A DNA stretch of 64,000 nt from Asaia platycodi JCM 25414. GTDB taxonomy: Bacteria > Pseudomonadota > Alphaproteobacteria > Acetobacterales > Acetobacteraceae. The DNA lies in contig NZ_BAKW01000015.1 in the NCBI RefSeq assembly GCF_000614545.1, positions 1 through 64,000 of the forward strand. The letters are read 5' to 3'. Of this stretch, positions 37,761-47,935 are shown in pieces (position 1 is the first letter of the stretch; each line of letters begins with the position of its first letter). A program made the translations under genes and the position numbers. The notes beneath the pieces are model-generated. The model did not search any database, was not told where the DNA came from, and was given only the letters and a program-made list of their open reading frames with translations.

Positions 37761-40406
37761 TCAGGTCAAATCGTTCTTTGTTTCAAGCGCAAGTTTACGC
37801 AGCGTATAAAGTGCTTCGAGCGCTGCCTTGGGCGAGAGTGAGTCAGGGTCGATCGCTTCGAGTGCCTCGCGCAGCTTGTCAGGCTCGTCACATTCGGGCG
37901 CGGCGGTTTTGAACAGAGGCAGTTGCGGCACGCTGCGGCCCTGATCGCGTTCGAGCGCTGCAAGCAGACGCGTCGCACGCTGTACGACCTGCATGGGCAC
38001 ACCGGCAAGCTGGGCGACATGCACGCCCCAGCTCTTCCTGGCCGAGCCCTTGCGGACCTCGTGCTGGAAAACGACATCACCCTGCCATTCGCGCACGGCC
38101 ATCGTGTAGGGCGTCAGGCGCGGCATCGAATCAGACAGGCTGCAGAGTTCATGAAAATGGGTCGCAAAGATTGTTCGCGACCCGAGCTGGGAGTGCAATG
38201 CCTCGAGCGTGGCCCAGGCAATGGCGAGCCCATCAAGTGTGGAGGTGCCACGGCCGATTTCATCGACCACAACGAGAGAGCGCGGTCCGGCCTGGCGCAG
38301 AATGGCAGCTGTTTCGGTCATTTCGACCATGAAGGTCGAGCGGCCACGAGCGAGATCATCGGCGGCGCCCACGCGGGAAAACAATCGGTCCACGATACCG
38401 ATTCGGGCTTTTTCGGCCGGAACGGGTAGTCCTGCCTGAGCCAGAATAACCGCCAGTGCCGTCTGGCGCAGAAAGGTCGATTTACCTGCCATGTTCGGGC
38501 CCGTCAGCAGCATGACCCGCTGTGACGGGGGAAGATGACAATCATTGGGAATGAAACGTGTCGCGCGACCGAGAGCCGCCTCCACGACGGGATGCCGGCA
38601 GGATTTGAGTTCGAATTCCTGGTCCTGCGTTATCTGTGGGCTACACCAGGCACCGCCCTGTGCCAGTTTTGCACAGCCGGTCAGCACGTCGGCCATGGCG
38701 AAGAGCGTGGCCAGTTCGGGCAGGGCGGGATGCGAGATGGTCTCGGTAACGAGGGCCGCGAACAGACGCCTTTCGGTCGCCGCTGCCCGGTCGGCGGCTT
38801 CGAGAATAGCGCGATCGAGTTCGAGCAGTTCGTCTGTCGTGAAACGTACCAAATTGGCCGTGCCCTGACGAAAGGAGAGTTCGGGCCGGTCGCGCAGTTT
38901 CGTCCCGTGCAGTGCAGAGGTTTCGATGATGTAGCCGAGCTGCGCGTGATGCTTGATCTTGAGCGTTGCGACATTGAACTGCTCGGCATAGCGCTGCTGC
39001 ATCGCAGCAAGCGTGCGCTTGCTGTCGTCGCGCAGACCACGATAGCGGTCGAGATCGGCATCGAAGCCGGTTGCGATGGTGCCGCCATCCTCGATGCGGG
39101 CAGGCAGGCTTTCGGCGAGTGCCTTTTCCAGCGTGTTCAGCAGCGCATCGGCCCTGCCGTAAAGACCGGCAAAGAGCGAGCGGATCAGGGACGGTGTGGA
39201 ATCGGTGCAGATCGGCTCCAGAACGGCTACCAGGGCATCGGCTGCCTGAAGCAGATCGCGCGTCGACGCCAGATCGCGCGGCAGGCCGCGACCGGTCGAG
39301 AGGCGACCGAGGGCGCGGGCAAGATCCGGGGCTTTCTTGAGAAGTGGTGTGAGGGTTTCGATCAGCCCTGGCTGCTGTGTAATCCACCCCCACGCGGCCT
39401 GACGCCCCTGAATGAGCGCGAGATCGGTCGAAGGGGCCGCAATCCATTGCGCCAGAAGCCGCTGGCCAGCCGCACTTACGCAGCGATCGACCGAGGCGAA
39501 AAGCGTATGGGTGGTCGTGCCGTCGCGCGCCTGGATCAGATCGAGACTGGCACGTGTCGCCGGATCGAGGCCGAGTGTTTCCGAATCGTCCTGACGCAAA
39601 GGGCGTGCGATGCGCGGCATCGCACCGGCTTGGCTGCGCCTGACATAGTCGAGAATAAGCGCCCCGGCGCGGATTTCCTCGTCGGTAAAATCCCCCAGAA
39701 TGCTGATCTGCGCGACATCGAAAGCCTGTGCCATGCGAGAGCGGGCTGTTTCCAGCCCGGGTAGGGTGATGCTGGGCGCCACACGAGCGGAGAATGGATC
39801 TGGCACGAGCGCAGGATCGGCAAGGATTTCTGACGGATCGAGCCGCGCGAGTAATTCCTCGATCTGCTCATGGGAAAACGACGCCGTCTCGAACGAGCCG
39901 GTCGAAATATCGATCCAGGCCGCACCGCAAGGTGTCGACCCGCGCATTTTTTTTGTGGGGGTTGCCAGAGCAAGAAGCAGGTTCTGACGGCCTGCTTCGA
40001 GAAGTTCTTCTTCGGTCAATGTGCCCGGGGTCACCAGACGCACGATGGCGCGTGCGAGTGGGCCTTTCTGTGGCGCCTCTCCCGGTTTTCGGGCCTGCTC
40101 GGTCTGTTCGGCCACGGCAACGCGAAAGCCGCGACGGATCAGTCTTGCCAGGTAGGCCGGAGCAGCGGCCACCGGCACGCCGCACATCGGAATAGGGGTC
40201 TCGTTATGCTTGCCGCGCGTGGTGAGGCTGATATCGAGCGCCATGGCAGCAGTCTCGGCATCGGCAAAGAACAGCTCGTAGAAATCGCCCATACGGAAAA
40301 ACAGAAGGGCATCGGGTTCCTGCGCCTTGAGCGCGAACCACTGCGCCATCGCCGGGGTTGCGCCCTCGGCAGATGGAATGATGCCGGTAATCTCCGGGGT
40401 CGTCAT
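37761..40406 (-). CDS. mutS: DNA mismatch repair protein MutS
   Basis: About 881 residues. The mismatch-sensing domain opens AMAQWFALKAQEPDALLFFRMGDFYELFFADA, including the Phe-x-Glu-type loop. The C-terminal ATPase has LLTGPNMAGKSTFLRQTA, SLVVVDEIGRGTSTLDGLAIAWA, and TIFATHFHEL. I prefer ATG 40406 to the GTG at 40424. A poly-Lys stretch in the plus-strand ttttttt at 39950 is tolerated in frame. It recognises base mismatches and recruits MutL. Confidence 0.95.
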   Translation of the reverse strand: MTTPEITGIIPSAEGATPAMAQWFALKAQEPDALLFFRMGDFYELFFADAETAAMALDISLTTRGKHNETPIPMCGVPVAAAPAYLARLIRRGFRVAVAEQTEQARKPGEAPQKGPLARAIVRLVTPGTLTEEELLEAGRQNLLLALATPTKKMRGSTPCGAAWIDISTGSFETASFSHEQIEELLARLDPSEILADPALVPDPFSARVAPSITLPGLETARSRMAQAFDVAQISILGDFTDEEIRAGALILDYVRRSQAGAMPRIARPLRQDDSETLGLDPATRASLDLIQARDGTTTHTLFASVDRCVSAAGQRLLAQWIAAPSTDLALIQGRQAAWGWITQQPGLIETLTPLLKKAPDLARALGRLSTGRGLPRDLASTRDLLQAADALVAVLEPICTDSTPSLIRSLFAGLYGRADALLNTLEKALAESLPARIEDGGTIATGFDADLDRYRGLRDDSKRTLAAMQQRYAEQFNVATLKIKHHAQLGYIIETSALHGTKLRDRPELSFRQGTANLVRFTTDELLELDRAILEAADRAAATERRLFAALVTETISHPALPELATLFAMADVLTGCAKLAQGGAWCSPQITQDQEFELKSCRHPVVEAALGRATRFIPNDCHLPPSQRVMLLTGPNMAGKSTFLRQTALAVILAQAGLPVPAEKARIGIVDRLFSRVGAADDLARGRSTFMVEMTETAAILRQAGPRSLVVVDEIGRGTSTLDGLAIAWATLEALHSQLGSRTIFATHFHELCSLSDSMPRLTPYTMAVREWQGDVVFQHEVRKGSARKSWGVHVAQLAGVPMQVVQRATRLLAALERDQGRSVPQLPLFKTAAPECDEPDKLREALEAIDPDSLSPKAALEALYTLRKLALETKNDLT

Positions 40407-40559
40407 GAGGGGGAAGCTCGCCACATGAACGGAATTCTAGCGGCCCCGCGCCCGCCTGTGAACACCCTGTCACGATACGGGCGGCAATGCCGCTCGAGCC
40501 ATGATAATTTCGCAACGCTTGACGCGTCGGTCAGGAAATTGGCGCTTATGAACGCGGCG

Positions 40560-42118
40560 TCATGGTTGCGAGGCGTGCTTACGCCGGAGCAGGCGGCGCA
40601 GCAGGCGTTCGGGATGGGCAACACCCAACGCCCAGAGCGCCGCTACATAAATGACGCCGGCAAGTCCCATCAGCAGACCGAGCATGGCGGCCCTGATCAC
40701 CCCGTGCCACATCACGAGACCCGGTGCGATGAGGCGCGTGAGTGTGAGGGTCACGACGGCCATCAGCAACGACGCTGCCACTATGCGAAGCAGGCGCTGC
40801 ATAAGGCTCGATCGGGGCTGAACACATCGCGTCGATGCAGGATGACAGCCAGAAAGCCGAGATTGACGAGAGCGGCAATCGTGCTGGCCAGCGGTGGCCC
40901 GACATGGGCGAGTGGGCGATAGAGCATCAGGTTGAGCGCGAGATTGAGGGCAATGGTGATGAACCCAATCCTGACCGGGGTCTTGGTGTCTCCATGGGCG
41001 AAAAACCCGGGAGACAGCACCTTGATCATGATGAAGGCAGGCAGGCCAAGCGCGTAGGCGCGTAGCGACTGCGACGAGAACAGCGCATCTTCTGTGGTGA
41101 ATTTGCCGTAGCCGAAAAGTGTCGCCATGATTTCCGGGGCAAGCGCCAGAAGGCCGAAACAGGCTGGAAAAGTGAGGATTGCCGCGTAGTCGATGGCGCG
41201 GTTGAGCGTTTGCTGGCCACCCGCAGTGTCACGCGCAGCGGCATGACGCGTCAGAACCGGCAGCAGCGTCGTCCCTGCGGCGGCACCCAGAACGCCGAGG
41301 GGCAGCTGATTGACGCGATCGGCAAAATAGAGCCACGAGATCGAACCCGCCGGCAGAAGCGTCGAGATGAGCGTATCGACGGTCAGATTGAGCTGTGTCG
41401 CGCCCGAGCCGAGAAGACCGGGCCATAGACGACGCAGCATATCGCGCATCTCGGGTGTCAGGCGCGGCTTGGGCAGGGAAAGATGCATGCCCGCCCGCCT
41501 GACCGACCAGAGAAGCAATCCAAGCTGGACGAAACCGGAAACAGTGATGCCTATCGCTGTCCAGGTTGCTGTGTCCTTAAAGACGAGCGCACCGAGCAGA
41601 ATGGCGGCGATGCCGACGATATTAAATGAGACGTAAGCGCCTGCAGCCATCGAGAATCGATGCAAGCCGTTCAGCACCCCGGCGACGAGAGCCGCCGTGC
41701 AGATCAGAATGAGATAGGGAAAGGTAATGCGCGTCAGGCGAACCGCCAGCTCGAAACGCCCGCCGCCGTGATCGAAACCCGGTGCGATCAGCTCGATGAT
41801 CCAGGGCATGAAAACTTCGCCCAGTATCGTCACGCCGAGCAGCCAGGCGCTCAGGCAGCCCAGCGCCTGAGAGGCGAACCGCGTGGCATCCTCTTCGCCC
41901 CTGGTCGTCAGGCGCTCGGTGAAAAGCGGGACGAACGCGGCGTTGAAGGCACCCTCACCGAAGAGACGGCGAAACATGTTCGGCAGGCGGAACGCAATCT
42001 GATAGGCGTCCTGAACCGGACCGGCACCGAGAAACGCTGCAAGAAGCTGGTCGCGCACCAGGCCGAGGACACGTGACAGCATGGTCCAACCACCAACGGT
42101 GATCAGGTTACGGAGCAT
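40560..42118 (-). CDS. murJ: Lipid II flippase MurJ (MviN), one frame break
   Basis: About 519 residues with 13-14 membrane helices, matching MurJ. The start ATG 42118 gives MLRNLITVGGWTMLSRVLGLVRDQLLAAFLGAG. Family features are FRLPNMFRRLFGEGAFNAAFVPLFTE, LRRLWPGLLGSGATQLNLTVDTLI and the ALGLPAFIMIKVLSPGFFAHGDTKTP loop. One base is missing near 40800; adding it joins RRDVFSPDRAL to MQRLLRIVAASLLM and extends the protein through its final helices. It flips lipid II for peptidoglycan synthesis and is essential, so a real truncation is unlikely. Confidence 0.93.
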
Positions 42119-42583
42119 TCCGGGCTTCCAGTCGAAAAACAAACATCAGGAACGCGCCTGTTTAGACGCATGCGGGGTAATGTGCCATGGGCGAGCGAAA
42201 GCTTGTCGCATATTGGGAAGACGAGTCCGCAGCTCGGAAAACCGCGCGTCGTCAGGCAGTTATAAAACAAGGCAGATTATGGCGGATTTGCGTCTCTCTT
42301 TCTTGTGTCCGGGCTGCACGGTGGGGTTTTACCGAATAATCCGGGTGTAACTGTGCTTTCGGGCATGCTCATCGAGGCCACCCCCCTCATGATGCGCACC
42401 CGGTCTGGCCTCTTCACGGAAATTGCGATCCAAGCGGGTCTCTGGCAGAAAGCCTTATGTCAGGGCGCTTGCCGCGTCGGGCGCGCGCGTCTTCGTGCCT
42501 GTAAATGCGGGCGCGGGTCGTGTTTCGTTCGGTCGAAAGCGCACGGTAAGCTCCTTGCAAAAGAACTATCGAGGCACACGGCT
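42119..42583. other. Gene-free stretch between divergent murJ and LysE-type gene
   Basis: About 465 bases with no credible gene. It presumably contains both promoters. Weak plus-strand frames here are extensions of the exporter frame without ribosome sites. No repeat or RNA structure stands out. Confidence 0.45.
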
Positions 42584-43256
42584 ATGAGCAATCATTCTCT
42601 CACTGACGAGTTTCATCCTCGCGGCGGGTGTCTTCACTCTGGTGCCGGGGCTCGATACGGCCTTCGTCCTGCGCACGAGCACCGTATCGGGTGTGCGTAC
42701 CGGGTTTTGCGCCGCGCTCGGTATCACACTCGGGCTATTCGTCTGGGGGCTGGGTGCGGCTTTCGGCCTCACCGCTCTGCTTGCGGCGTCGACGATCGGC
42801 TTTCTGATCGTCAAATGGGTCGGCGCGCTTTATCTGTTCTGGATCGGACTGCGCCTTCTGCTGCGGCCCCGTCATGTGGGTCATGCGGTCGAAGCAGGCA
42901 CACGGGTCAATCGCCTGTCGGGCGCCCAATGCTTCCGTCAGGGGCTGCTGACCAATCTGCTGAACCCCAAGGTAGGCATTTTCTTCATAACGTTCCTGCC
43001 GCAATTCATCCCGCACGAAGCGAATGTGGTGACGTTCTCCCTGCTGCTCGCGGGCATCCAGGTGCTGCTGACGCTTAGCTGGTTCTCCCTGCTCATTGTT
43101 ATGACAGCGCCTCTCGGTGCCTTCCTGTCGCGTCCGGTTATCGTCAAGACGCTCGATCGCGCGACAGGCGGTATTTTCGTGGCTTTCGGCCTTAAGCTCG
43201 CGCTAGAGCGTCAGGCTGATCAGATCAGACACAAAGTAATTAACGATCCATCATAG
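42584..43256 (+). CDS. LysE/RhtB-family amino acid exporter, one frame break
   Basis: About 223 residues, six membrane helices. ATG 42584 gives MSNHSL, which joins LTSFILAAGVFTLVPGLDTAFVLRTS by removing one base near 42600. Family landmarks are VPGLDTAFVLRTSTVSGVRTGFCAALGI, KWVGALYLFWIGLRLL and FRQGLLTNLLNPKVGIFFITFLPQF. It exports amino acids or related metabolites by proton exchange; the substrate is unknown. Its 3' end overlaps the convergent glutathione peroxidase gene by 17 bases. Confidence 0.88.
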
Positions 43257-43728
43257 CGCGCTTGACAGAGGCCTTCATCCGGCCTGAGTCGGGGGAGGTG
43301 AGGGGGGTGAACCAGTTTACAAGTTTGCCCTCGCGCGAAACGACGTATTTGTAGAAATTCCAGCGCGGCAGGGAGAGCATGCCCCCCTGCGCCGCGAGCC
43401 AGCGGAAAAGGGGAACAGCCTCCTTGCCCTTCACATGGGATTTGGCGGCCATAGGGAAGCTCACCCCATAATTGCGCGAGCAACTGGTCTGGATCTCGCT
43501 CGCCGTGCCTGGCTCCTGCTGCCCGAAATCGTTGCTCGGCACGCCGAGTACGACTAAGCCGTTCTTACCATAATGGCTCCAGAGATGCTGAAGTCCTTCG
43601 TATTGTGGCGTAAAGCCGCATTTGGACGCCGTATTGGCGATCAGGACCACCTTGCCCTTGAACTCGGCCATTGAGATCGGTTCGCCACAAAGGGCCGGTA
43701 TGTCTAGATCGTAGAAGCTGCTGGTCAT
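43240..43728 (-). CDS. Glutathione peroxidase-family protein
   Basis: 162 residues from ATG 43728. The peroxidatic Cys is in LIANTASKCGFTPQYEGLQHLW, with the Gln and Trp partners in GVPSNDFGQQEPG and WNFYKYVVSREG. These non-selenium enzymes usually take electrons from thioredoxin or glutathione to reduce peroxides. In-frame upstream ATGs (43779, 43743) would add an unconserved leader. The second Cys in IQTSCSRNYGV may be the resolving cysteine. Confidence 0.92.
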   Translation of the reverse strand: MTSSFYDLDIPALCGEPISMAEFKGKVVLIANTASKCGFTPQYEGLQHLWSHYGKNGLVVLGVPSNDFGQQEPGTASEIQTSCSRNYGVSFPMAAKSHVKGKEAVPLFRWLAAQGGMLSLPRWNFYKYVVSREGKLVNWFTPLTSPDSGRMKASVKRAMMDR

Positions 43729-43940
43729 AATAATCCGTCGCATCGTGTCGTGAGCCGTTTTTTCAATGTGGCTTTCCACTAGACACTACGCAAGCATCTC
43801 GACAGAGTGCGTCTTTCCGTTTCGCCGGCGGTACGTCTCTCTCGCGAGGGAGATGACCTCCCAGCGCGTTGTTAAAAAAAGACATTTCTGTGCAGGAAGA
43901 AGTGCCTGCGACGAAAAAGTCAGAGAGTGAAGGCGCGTTG

Positions 43941-45181
43941 ATGTCGCTGCGCGGTTTGATCGGTATTGCGGTGCTCGTGGCGCTGGGTGTTTTGCTGTCT
44001 AGTAACCGCAAAGCCATCAATTACCGCCAGGTGGCGATAGCGCTGGCGCTGCAATGCGCGATCGGCGCGCTGGCGCTTTTCGTCCCTTGGGGACGCCGGG
44101 TTTTCGGTATACTCGCAGAAGGGGTGGGGGAAGTTCTGGCCTATGGCCAGGTCGGCACGCATTTTCTGTTCGGCGGATTGGTCAGCCCGAAAATGGAGAC
44201 GCTTTTCGGTCAGGAGAGCTTTGTCTTCGCGTTTCAGGTGCTGCCCGCCATTGTTTATGTCTCAGCCATCATCGCCCTGCTCTATCATTGGGGGGTGATG
44301 CAGGCCCTGGCGCGTGCCGTGGGGCAGGGGCTGCGTCATTTGCTTGGCACGACCGCGCTAGAATCCTTTTCTGCCGTCATGACCGTCTTTCTCGGTCAGA
44401 GCGAGATGCCAGTCGTTCTGCGCCCCTATCTGAGCAAGTTGCAACGATCGGAGCTGTTCACCATCATGAGCTCGGGCACGGCCTCGGTCTCGGGCTCGGT
44501 TCTGGCCGGTTATGCAGGGCTCGGTGTGCCAATGCATTACCTGCTGGCAGCATCATTCATGGCCATTCCGGGCGGTCTGCTTTTTTCCAAATTGCTCTGG
44601 CCGACGCCTGAAGACTCTCATGCCGGGCATGACCCCATGCCCAAGGCTGAGCTGGAAACAAGTGGCGTTTTCGATGCGCTTGCAGAGGGCGCCATGAGCG
44701 GGGCCCGTGTCGCTTTCGCGGTCGGCGCCGTGCTGGTTGCGTTTGTGGGAATCACGGCGCTGCTCGATGGCATGCTTCATGGGTTGGGTGCGTGGTGCAT
44801 CTCCCGGGGCTCAGTCTCTCTACCGTTCTCGGTACACTAATGGCGCCGCTGGCCTGGCTGATCGGTATCCCATGGTCGGAATCGTTTTTGATCGGCGGCT
44901 TTCTGGGACAGAAGATCGCGTTCAATGAATTCGTCGCCTACGTGGGTCTCTCGCCGCTCATCCATGCCCACACGCTTTCCGGGCACGATCTGGCGATCGT
45001 TTCTGTCGCACTCTGCGGCTTTTCCAATTTCTCAAGCGTTGGCATCCTGATCGGCGGGTTCGGCAGTGTCGCGCCCGACCGTCGCGCTGAGATCGCCACA
45101 ATCGCGTCGCGTTGCGTGATTGCAGGCACGTTATCCAACCTCATGAGCGCGGCCATCACGGGGCTGTTTGTTGCAGCCTGA
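43941..45181 (+). CDS. NupC-family concentrative nucleoside transporter, one frame break
   Basis: About 413 residues. ATG 43941 (GAAGG upstream) gives MSLRGLIGIAVLVALGVLLSSNRKAIN, the family opening. Nucleoside-binding regions: TVFLGQSEMPVVLRPYL, the EL-type TIMSSGTASVSGSVLAGYAGLG loop, ESFLIGGFLGQKIAFNEFVAY and LCGFSNFSSVGILIGGFG. One base is missing near 44790, between GLGAW and HLPGLSLSTVLG. It brings in nucleosides with protons or sodium. Confidence 0.9.
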
Positions 45182-45265
45182 CGCCTGCTTGTTCAGTTAC
45201 TGCGAGCGCCGATCGAACGGGTTACCGGCGCGATATATGGTATCGGACAGGAGTGGGGCAGGGTC

Positions 45266-46165
45266 ATGGGTGAACGCTCGGTAGCTGAACAGGCGCCGCA
45301 TGACCTCTATCCTCACCCCGAGGACAGGCCGCTTTCAGGCCGTCCGGCGCCGGGACATGCCCTTCACCCGAGGCTCTATGTCTGCGAATTCTGGGCAACC
45401 GCCCTGCTGCTGATCGGTGGCATCTGCACCGATGTCGCCATCGGGTCCCCTCTCAGCCCGATCGCAAGAGCGTTGGTGCAGTGGCCCAATCTTCTGACGG
45501 CGCTTGAAGGCCTTGCTTTTGGTTTGAGCGCAACGCTGGCGGCGCTCTCACCTTTCGGGCGCGTGAGCGGCGCGCATATGAGCCCCTCGATCAGTCTCGC
45601 CTTTTGCCTCGGTAACCGGCTCTCGGTGACCGATACGCTCTTCTATATGTTCGCGCAGCTTTCAGGTGCTGTTTTCGGTGCCGGGATCGTTGCCGCAAGT
45701 GGTCTGATCTGGCCCCATTGGGGGAGATGGTGTCTCGCCGATCATTTTGCAGCCACCATGCCGTCGCCTCTCGTGCCAGCCTGGTGGGCTTTTGTGGGTG
45801 AGATCAGCACCACCGCCATTCTGGTCGCTGTGGTGCTGACCTGCGGCGCCCGCCCGCTGCTACGCCCCTTTGCCGCCTGGGTCACAGGGCCGGTATTTTT
45901 CGTGCTCAACCCTTTCGAGGCCTGGCTTTCAGGTGACAGCACCAATCTCGCCCGCAGCGTCGGTCCGGCCCTGTTCTCCGGCGCCTGGCAGGATTTCTGG
46001 GTGTATCTATGCGGCCCCTTTGCAGGGGCCGTTATCATGCTGCTTCTGATACGGGTCGAAGTCTTCGGCCGTATTCACCTCCACGAGGCCCGTCTGGCCT
46101 ATTTCGGGCATGACGGTCGCGCCCCCTTTTTCTGGCCGCGTCTGCTGAGGCGCTGGCTCGGATGA
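45266..46165 (+). CDS. Aquaporin-family (MIP) protein with both NPA motifs altered
   Basis: 299 residues with six membrane helices. The loop B signature reads GRVSGAHMSPSISLAF, so NPA has become SPS, and loop E reads GDSTNLARSVGPAL, so NPA has become NLA; the Arg of the selectivity filter is kept. The surrounding SGAH and RS-x-GPA sequences leave no doubt about the family. Altered NPA boxes change pore width and proton exclusion in other aquaporins, so transport specificity here is open. It is separate from glpF at 14265, which has standard NPA boxes. A GGAGTGGGG stretch precedes ATG 45266. Confidence 0.84.
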   Translation: MGERSVAEQAPHDLYPHPEDRPLSGRPAPGHALHPRLYVCEFWATALLLIGGICTDVAIGSPLSPIARALVQWPNLLTALEGLAFGLSATLAALSPFGRVSGAHMSPSISLAFCLGNRLSVTDTLFYMFAQLSGAVFGAGIVAASGLIWPHWGRWCLADHFAATMPSPLVPAWWAFVGEISTTAILVAVVLTCGARPLLRPFAAWVTGPVFFVLNPFEAWLSGDSTNLARSVGPALFSGAWQDFWVYLCGPFAGAVIMLLLIRVEVFGRIHLHEARLAYFGHDGRAPFFWPRLLRRWLG

Positions 46166-46232
46166 GATGGCATTGTCCGCGTCGTGCGGGGGCGCCTGCT
46201 ACGGCATACGCAGGCGGATGAAGGCAATGCGG

Positions 46233-46946
46233 TCAGGAGGCCGCCTGTGCGCTTCGTATGATCATCGCCTGTGTGGTCGGGAGTTCGATGACATGCTCCG
46301 GTTTGTCTGCCAGAAATTCCGCGAAGGCCTGAGACACACCGTCGATGATCGAATAGTCATGGGTCAGGATAATGCCGCCAGGAATCATGCGTGGATAGAA
46401 ATAGGCGAGCCCTGCCAAAGTCGCCTCATAGAGATCGACGTCGAGATGGACGAAGCTGTATCGCTCATTCCTCAGACCGGCGGCTGAATCCGGAAAAAAG
46501 CCCGGATGGAAAGCGACATTTTCATAACCGGACAGCTTGCGTTTGACGCTCTCAAGCGTGCCGCAGAATTCGCCTTTGACGAAAACCTTGCCCTCCTTGC
46601 CCTTAGGGTCAGGCAGGCCTTCAAACGTGTCGAAGAGATTCAGCGTGCGATGTGCTTTGACCATGCAGAGCAGTTCCGCCGACGCGCCGCGATAGACGCC
46701 GAATTCGGCCAGATCGCCCTCATAGACAGATTGGGCCTGAGCCAGCTCATGCAGTACGAACGCCTCGTCGCTGCTGAGCAGGGAGTCTGTGCCCGCGCGT
46801 GCCTTGCTAAGACGTCGCAAGGTCACCGGATGCTTGTGCCCGCTCAGAAGACGCATCTGCATGGCGCTATGCACCCCGAAGGTGAGGAATCGCACGAAAC
46901 GGTTCCGGCTTACGAAACGGCGCATGGCCTCATTGCGCATCCACAT
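46233..46946 (-). CDS. TylF/MycF-like SAM-dependent methyltransferase
   Basis: 237 residues. TylF-family features: GDLAEFGVYRGASAELLCMV (SAM site), LNLFDTFEGLPDP, FHPGFFPDS, FVHLDVDLYEATLAGLAYFYPRMIPGGIILTHDY (metal-binding Asp residues in HLDVD and HDY). These enzymes O-methylate sugars in antibiotics or surface glycans. A short basic N-terminus precedes the domain. It is the neighbour of gpsA, 24 bases away on the same strand. Methylation of a glycan is inferred from the family. Confidence 0.82.
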   Translation of the reverse strand: MWMRNEAMRRFVSRNRFVRFLTFGVHSAMQMRLLSGHKHPVTLRRLSKARAGTDSLLSSDEAFVLHELAQAQSVYEGDLAEFGVYRGASAELLCMVKAHRTLNLFDTFEGLPDPKGKEGKVFVKGEFCGTLESVKRKLSGYENVAFHPGFFPDSAAGLRNERYSFVHLDVDLYEATLAGLAYFYPRMIPGGIILTHDYSIIDGVSQAFAEFLADKPEHVIELPTTQAMIIRSAQAAS

Positions 46947-46970
46947 GATCTTGTCCTTTTCGGCTTCTTG

Positions 46971-47935
46971 TTATTCGACCGTGATCGGCCGTTCGAGGAG
47001 CAATCGCCTTGCCCGACCGAGGTCTATGGCGCCGTCCAGAAAGGCGGAGACGGTCTCGACGATCGGCATGGAAATTCCGAGCTTTCTGGCAGTGGCGGCG
47101 AGGCTGGTGCGGTCGCAACGCCTTCGGCGACGGTACTGCGTGTTCTCAGGATATCGGCAAGGCTCGCGCCCTGACCGAGTTCGAGCCCGAGGCTGTAATT
47201 GCGCGAGCCCGCACCAGTGCAGGTCAGGATGAGATCGCCCAGACCGCTGAGTCCGGCAATCGTGGCGGCGCGCCCACCCAAGGCGGCAGCGAGGCGCCCG
47301 ATTTCGACGATGGCGCGGGTGATGAGTGCGGCGCGGGCATTTTCGCCCAGCCCGGCCCCGATTGCGATGCCAGCTCCGATGGCCACGACATTCTTTGCAG
47401 CGCCGGCAATCTGCACGCCGGTCGGATCGTCGCTCGCATAGAGCCTGAAGTGAGAGGAGGAAAGCATCGAAACATAACGATGGGCATCGTCGAGCGACGC
47501 TGCGGCGATTGTTGCCGCAGCCGGTGCTCCATTGGCGACCTCGATAGCGAAATTTGGCCCTGAAAGAACGGCGCATAGGCGTCCCGGCTGCGTTTCGGCG
47601 AGGATGTCCAGCGGCAGGGCGCCCGTTCCGAGTTCCAACCCCTTGCAGCAGGCAATGAGCGGCGAGTTGCCAGGCAGTTTCGGTGCGATCTCTCGCAGGG
47701 TCTGCATAGGCACCACCACAAGCGTGAGATCGACCTGCTCAGGAAGCGTCGAGACGATATCGACCGCGTCGGGCAGTGTCACGGCGGGAAGGCGAGGCAG
47801 GGTGCGGCACCCAGCGGCAACTGGCGAACGCGACCAGAGCGACACGCGTGCCCCGGCTCTGGACGCTGCGCAGGCAAGGGCGATGCCCCAGGCCCCGGCT
47901 CCGATAACGGCGATATGGGGAGCTTTGAGCGACAT
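46971..47935 (-). CDS. gpsA: NAD(P)-dependent glycerol-3-phosphate dehydrogenase, one frame break
   Basis: About 321 residues. The N-terminal Rossmann fold is HIAVIGAGAWGIALACAASRAGARVSLWSR; then VVPMQTLRE, CCKGLELGTGALP, and the catalytic-Lys region GAAKNVVAIGAGIAIGAGLGENARAALITR. The substrate loop is GLSGLGDLILTCTGAGSRNYSLGLELG. One base is missing near 47103; repair gives LAATARKLGISMPIVETV ... LLLERPITVE. It makes glycerol-3-phosphate for phospholipids and is normally essential. The start overlaps the rlmJ stop by one base. Confidence 0.93.

Noticed and set aside
38535..39764. 409-codon open frame antisense to mutS
   Set aside because: Shadow of a well-conserved gene; the translation is Arg/Gly-rich with no recognisable domain.
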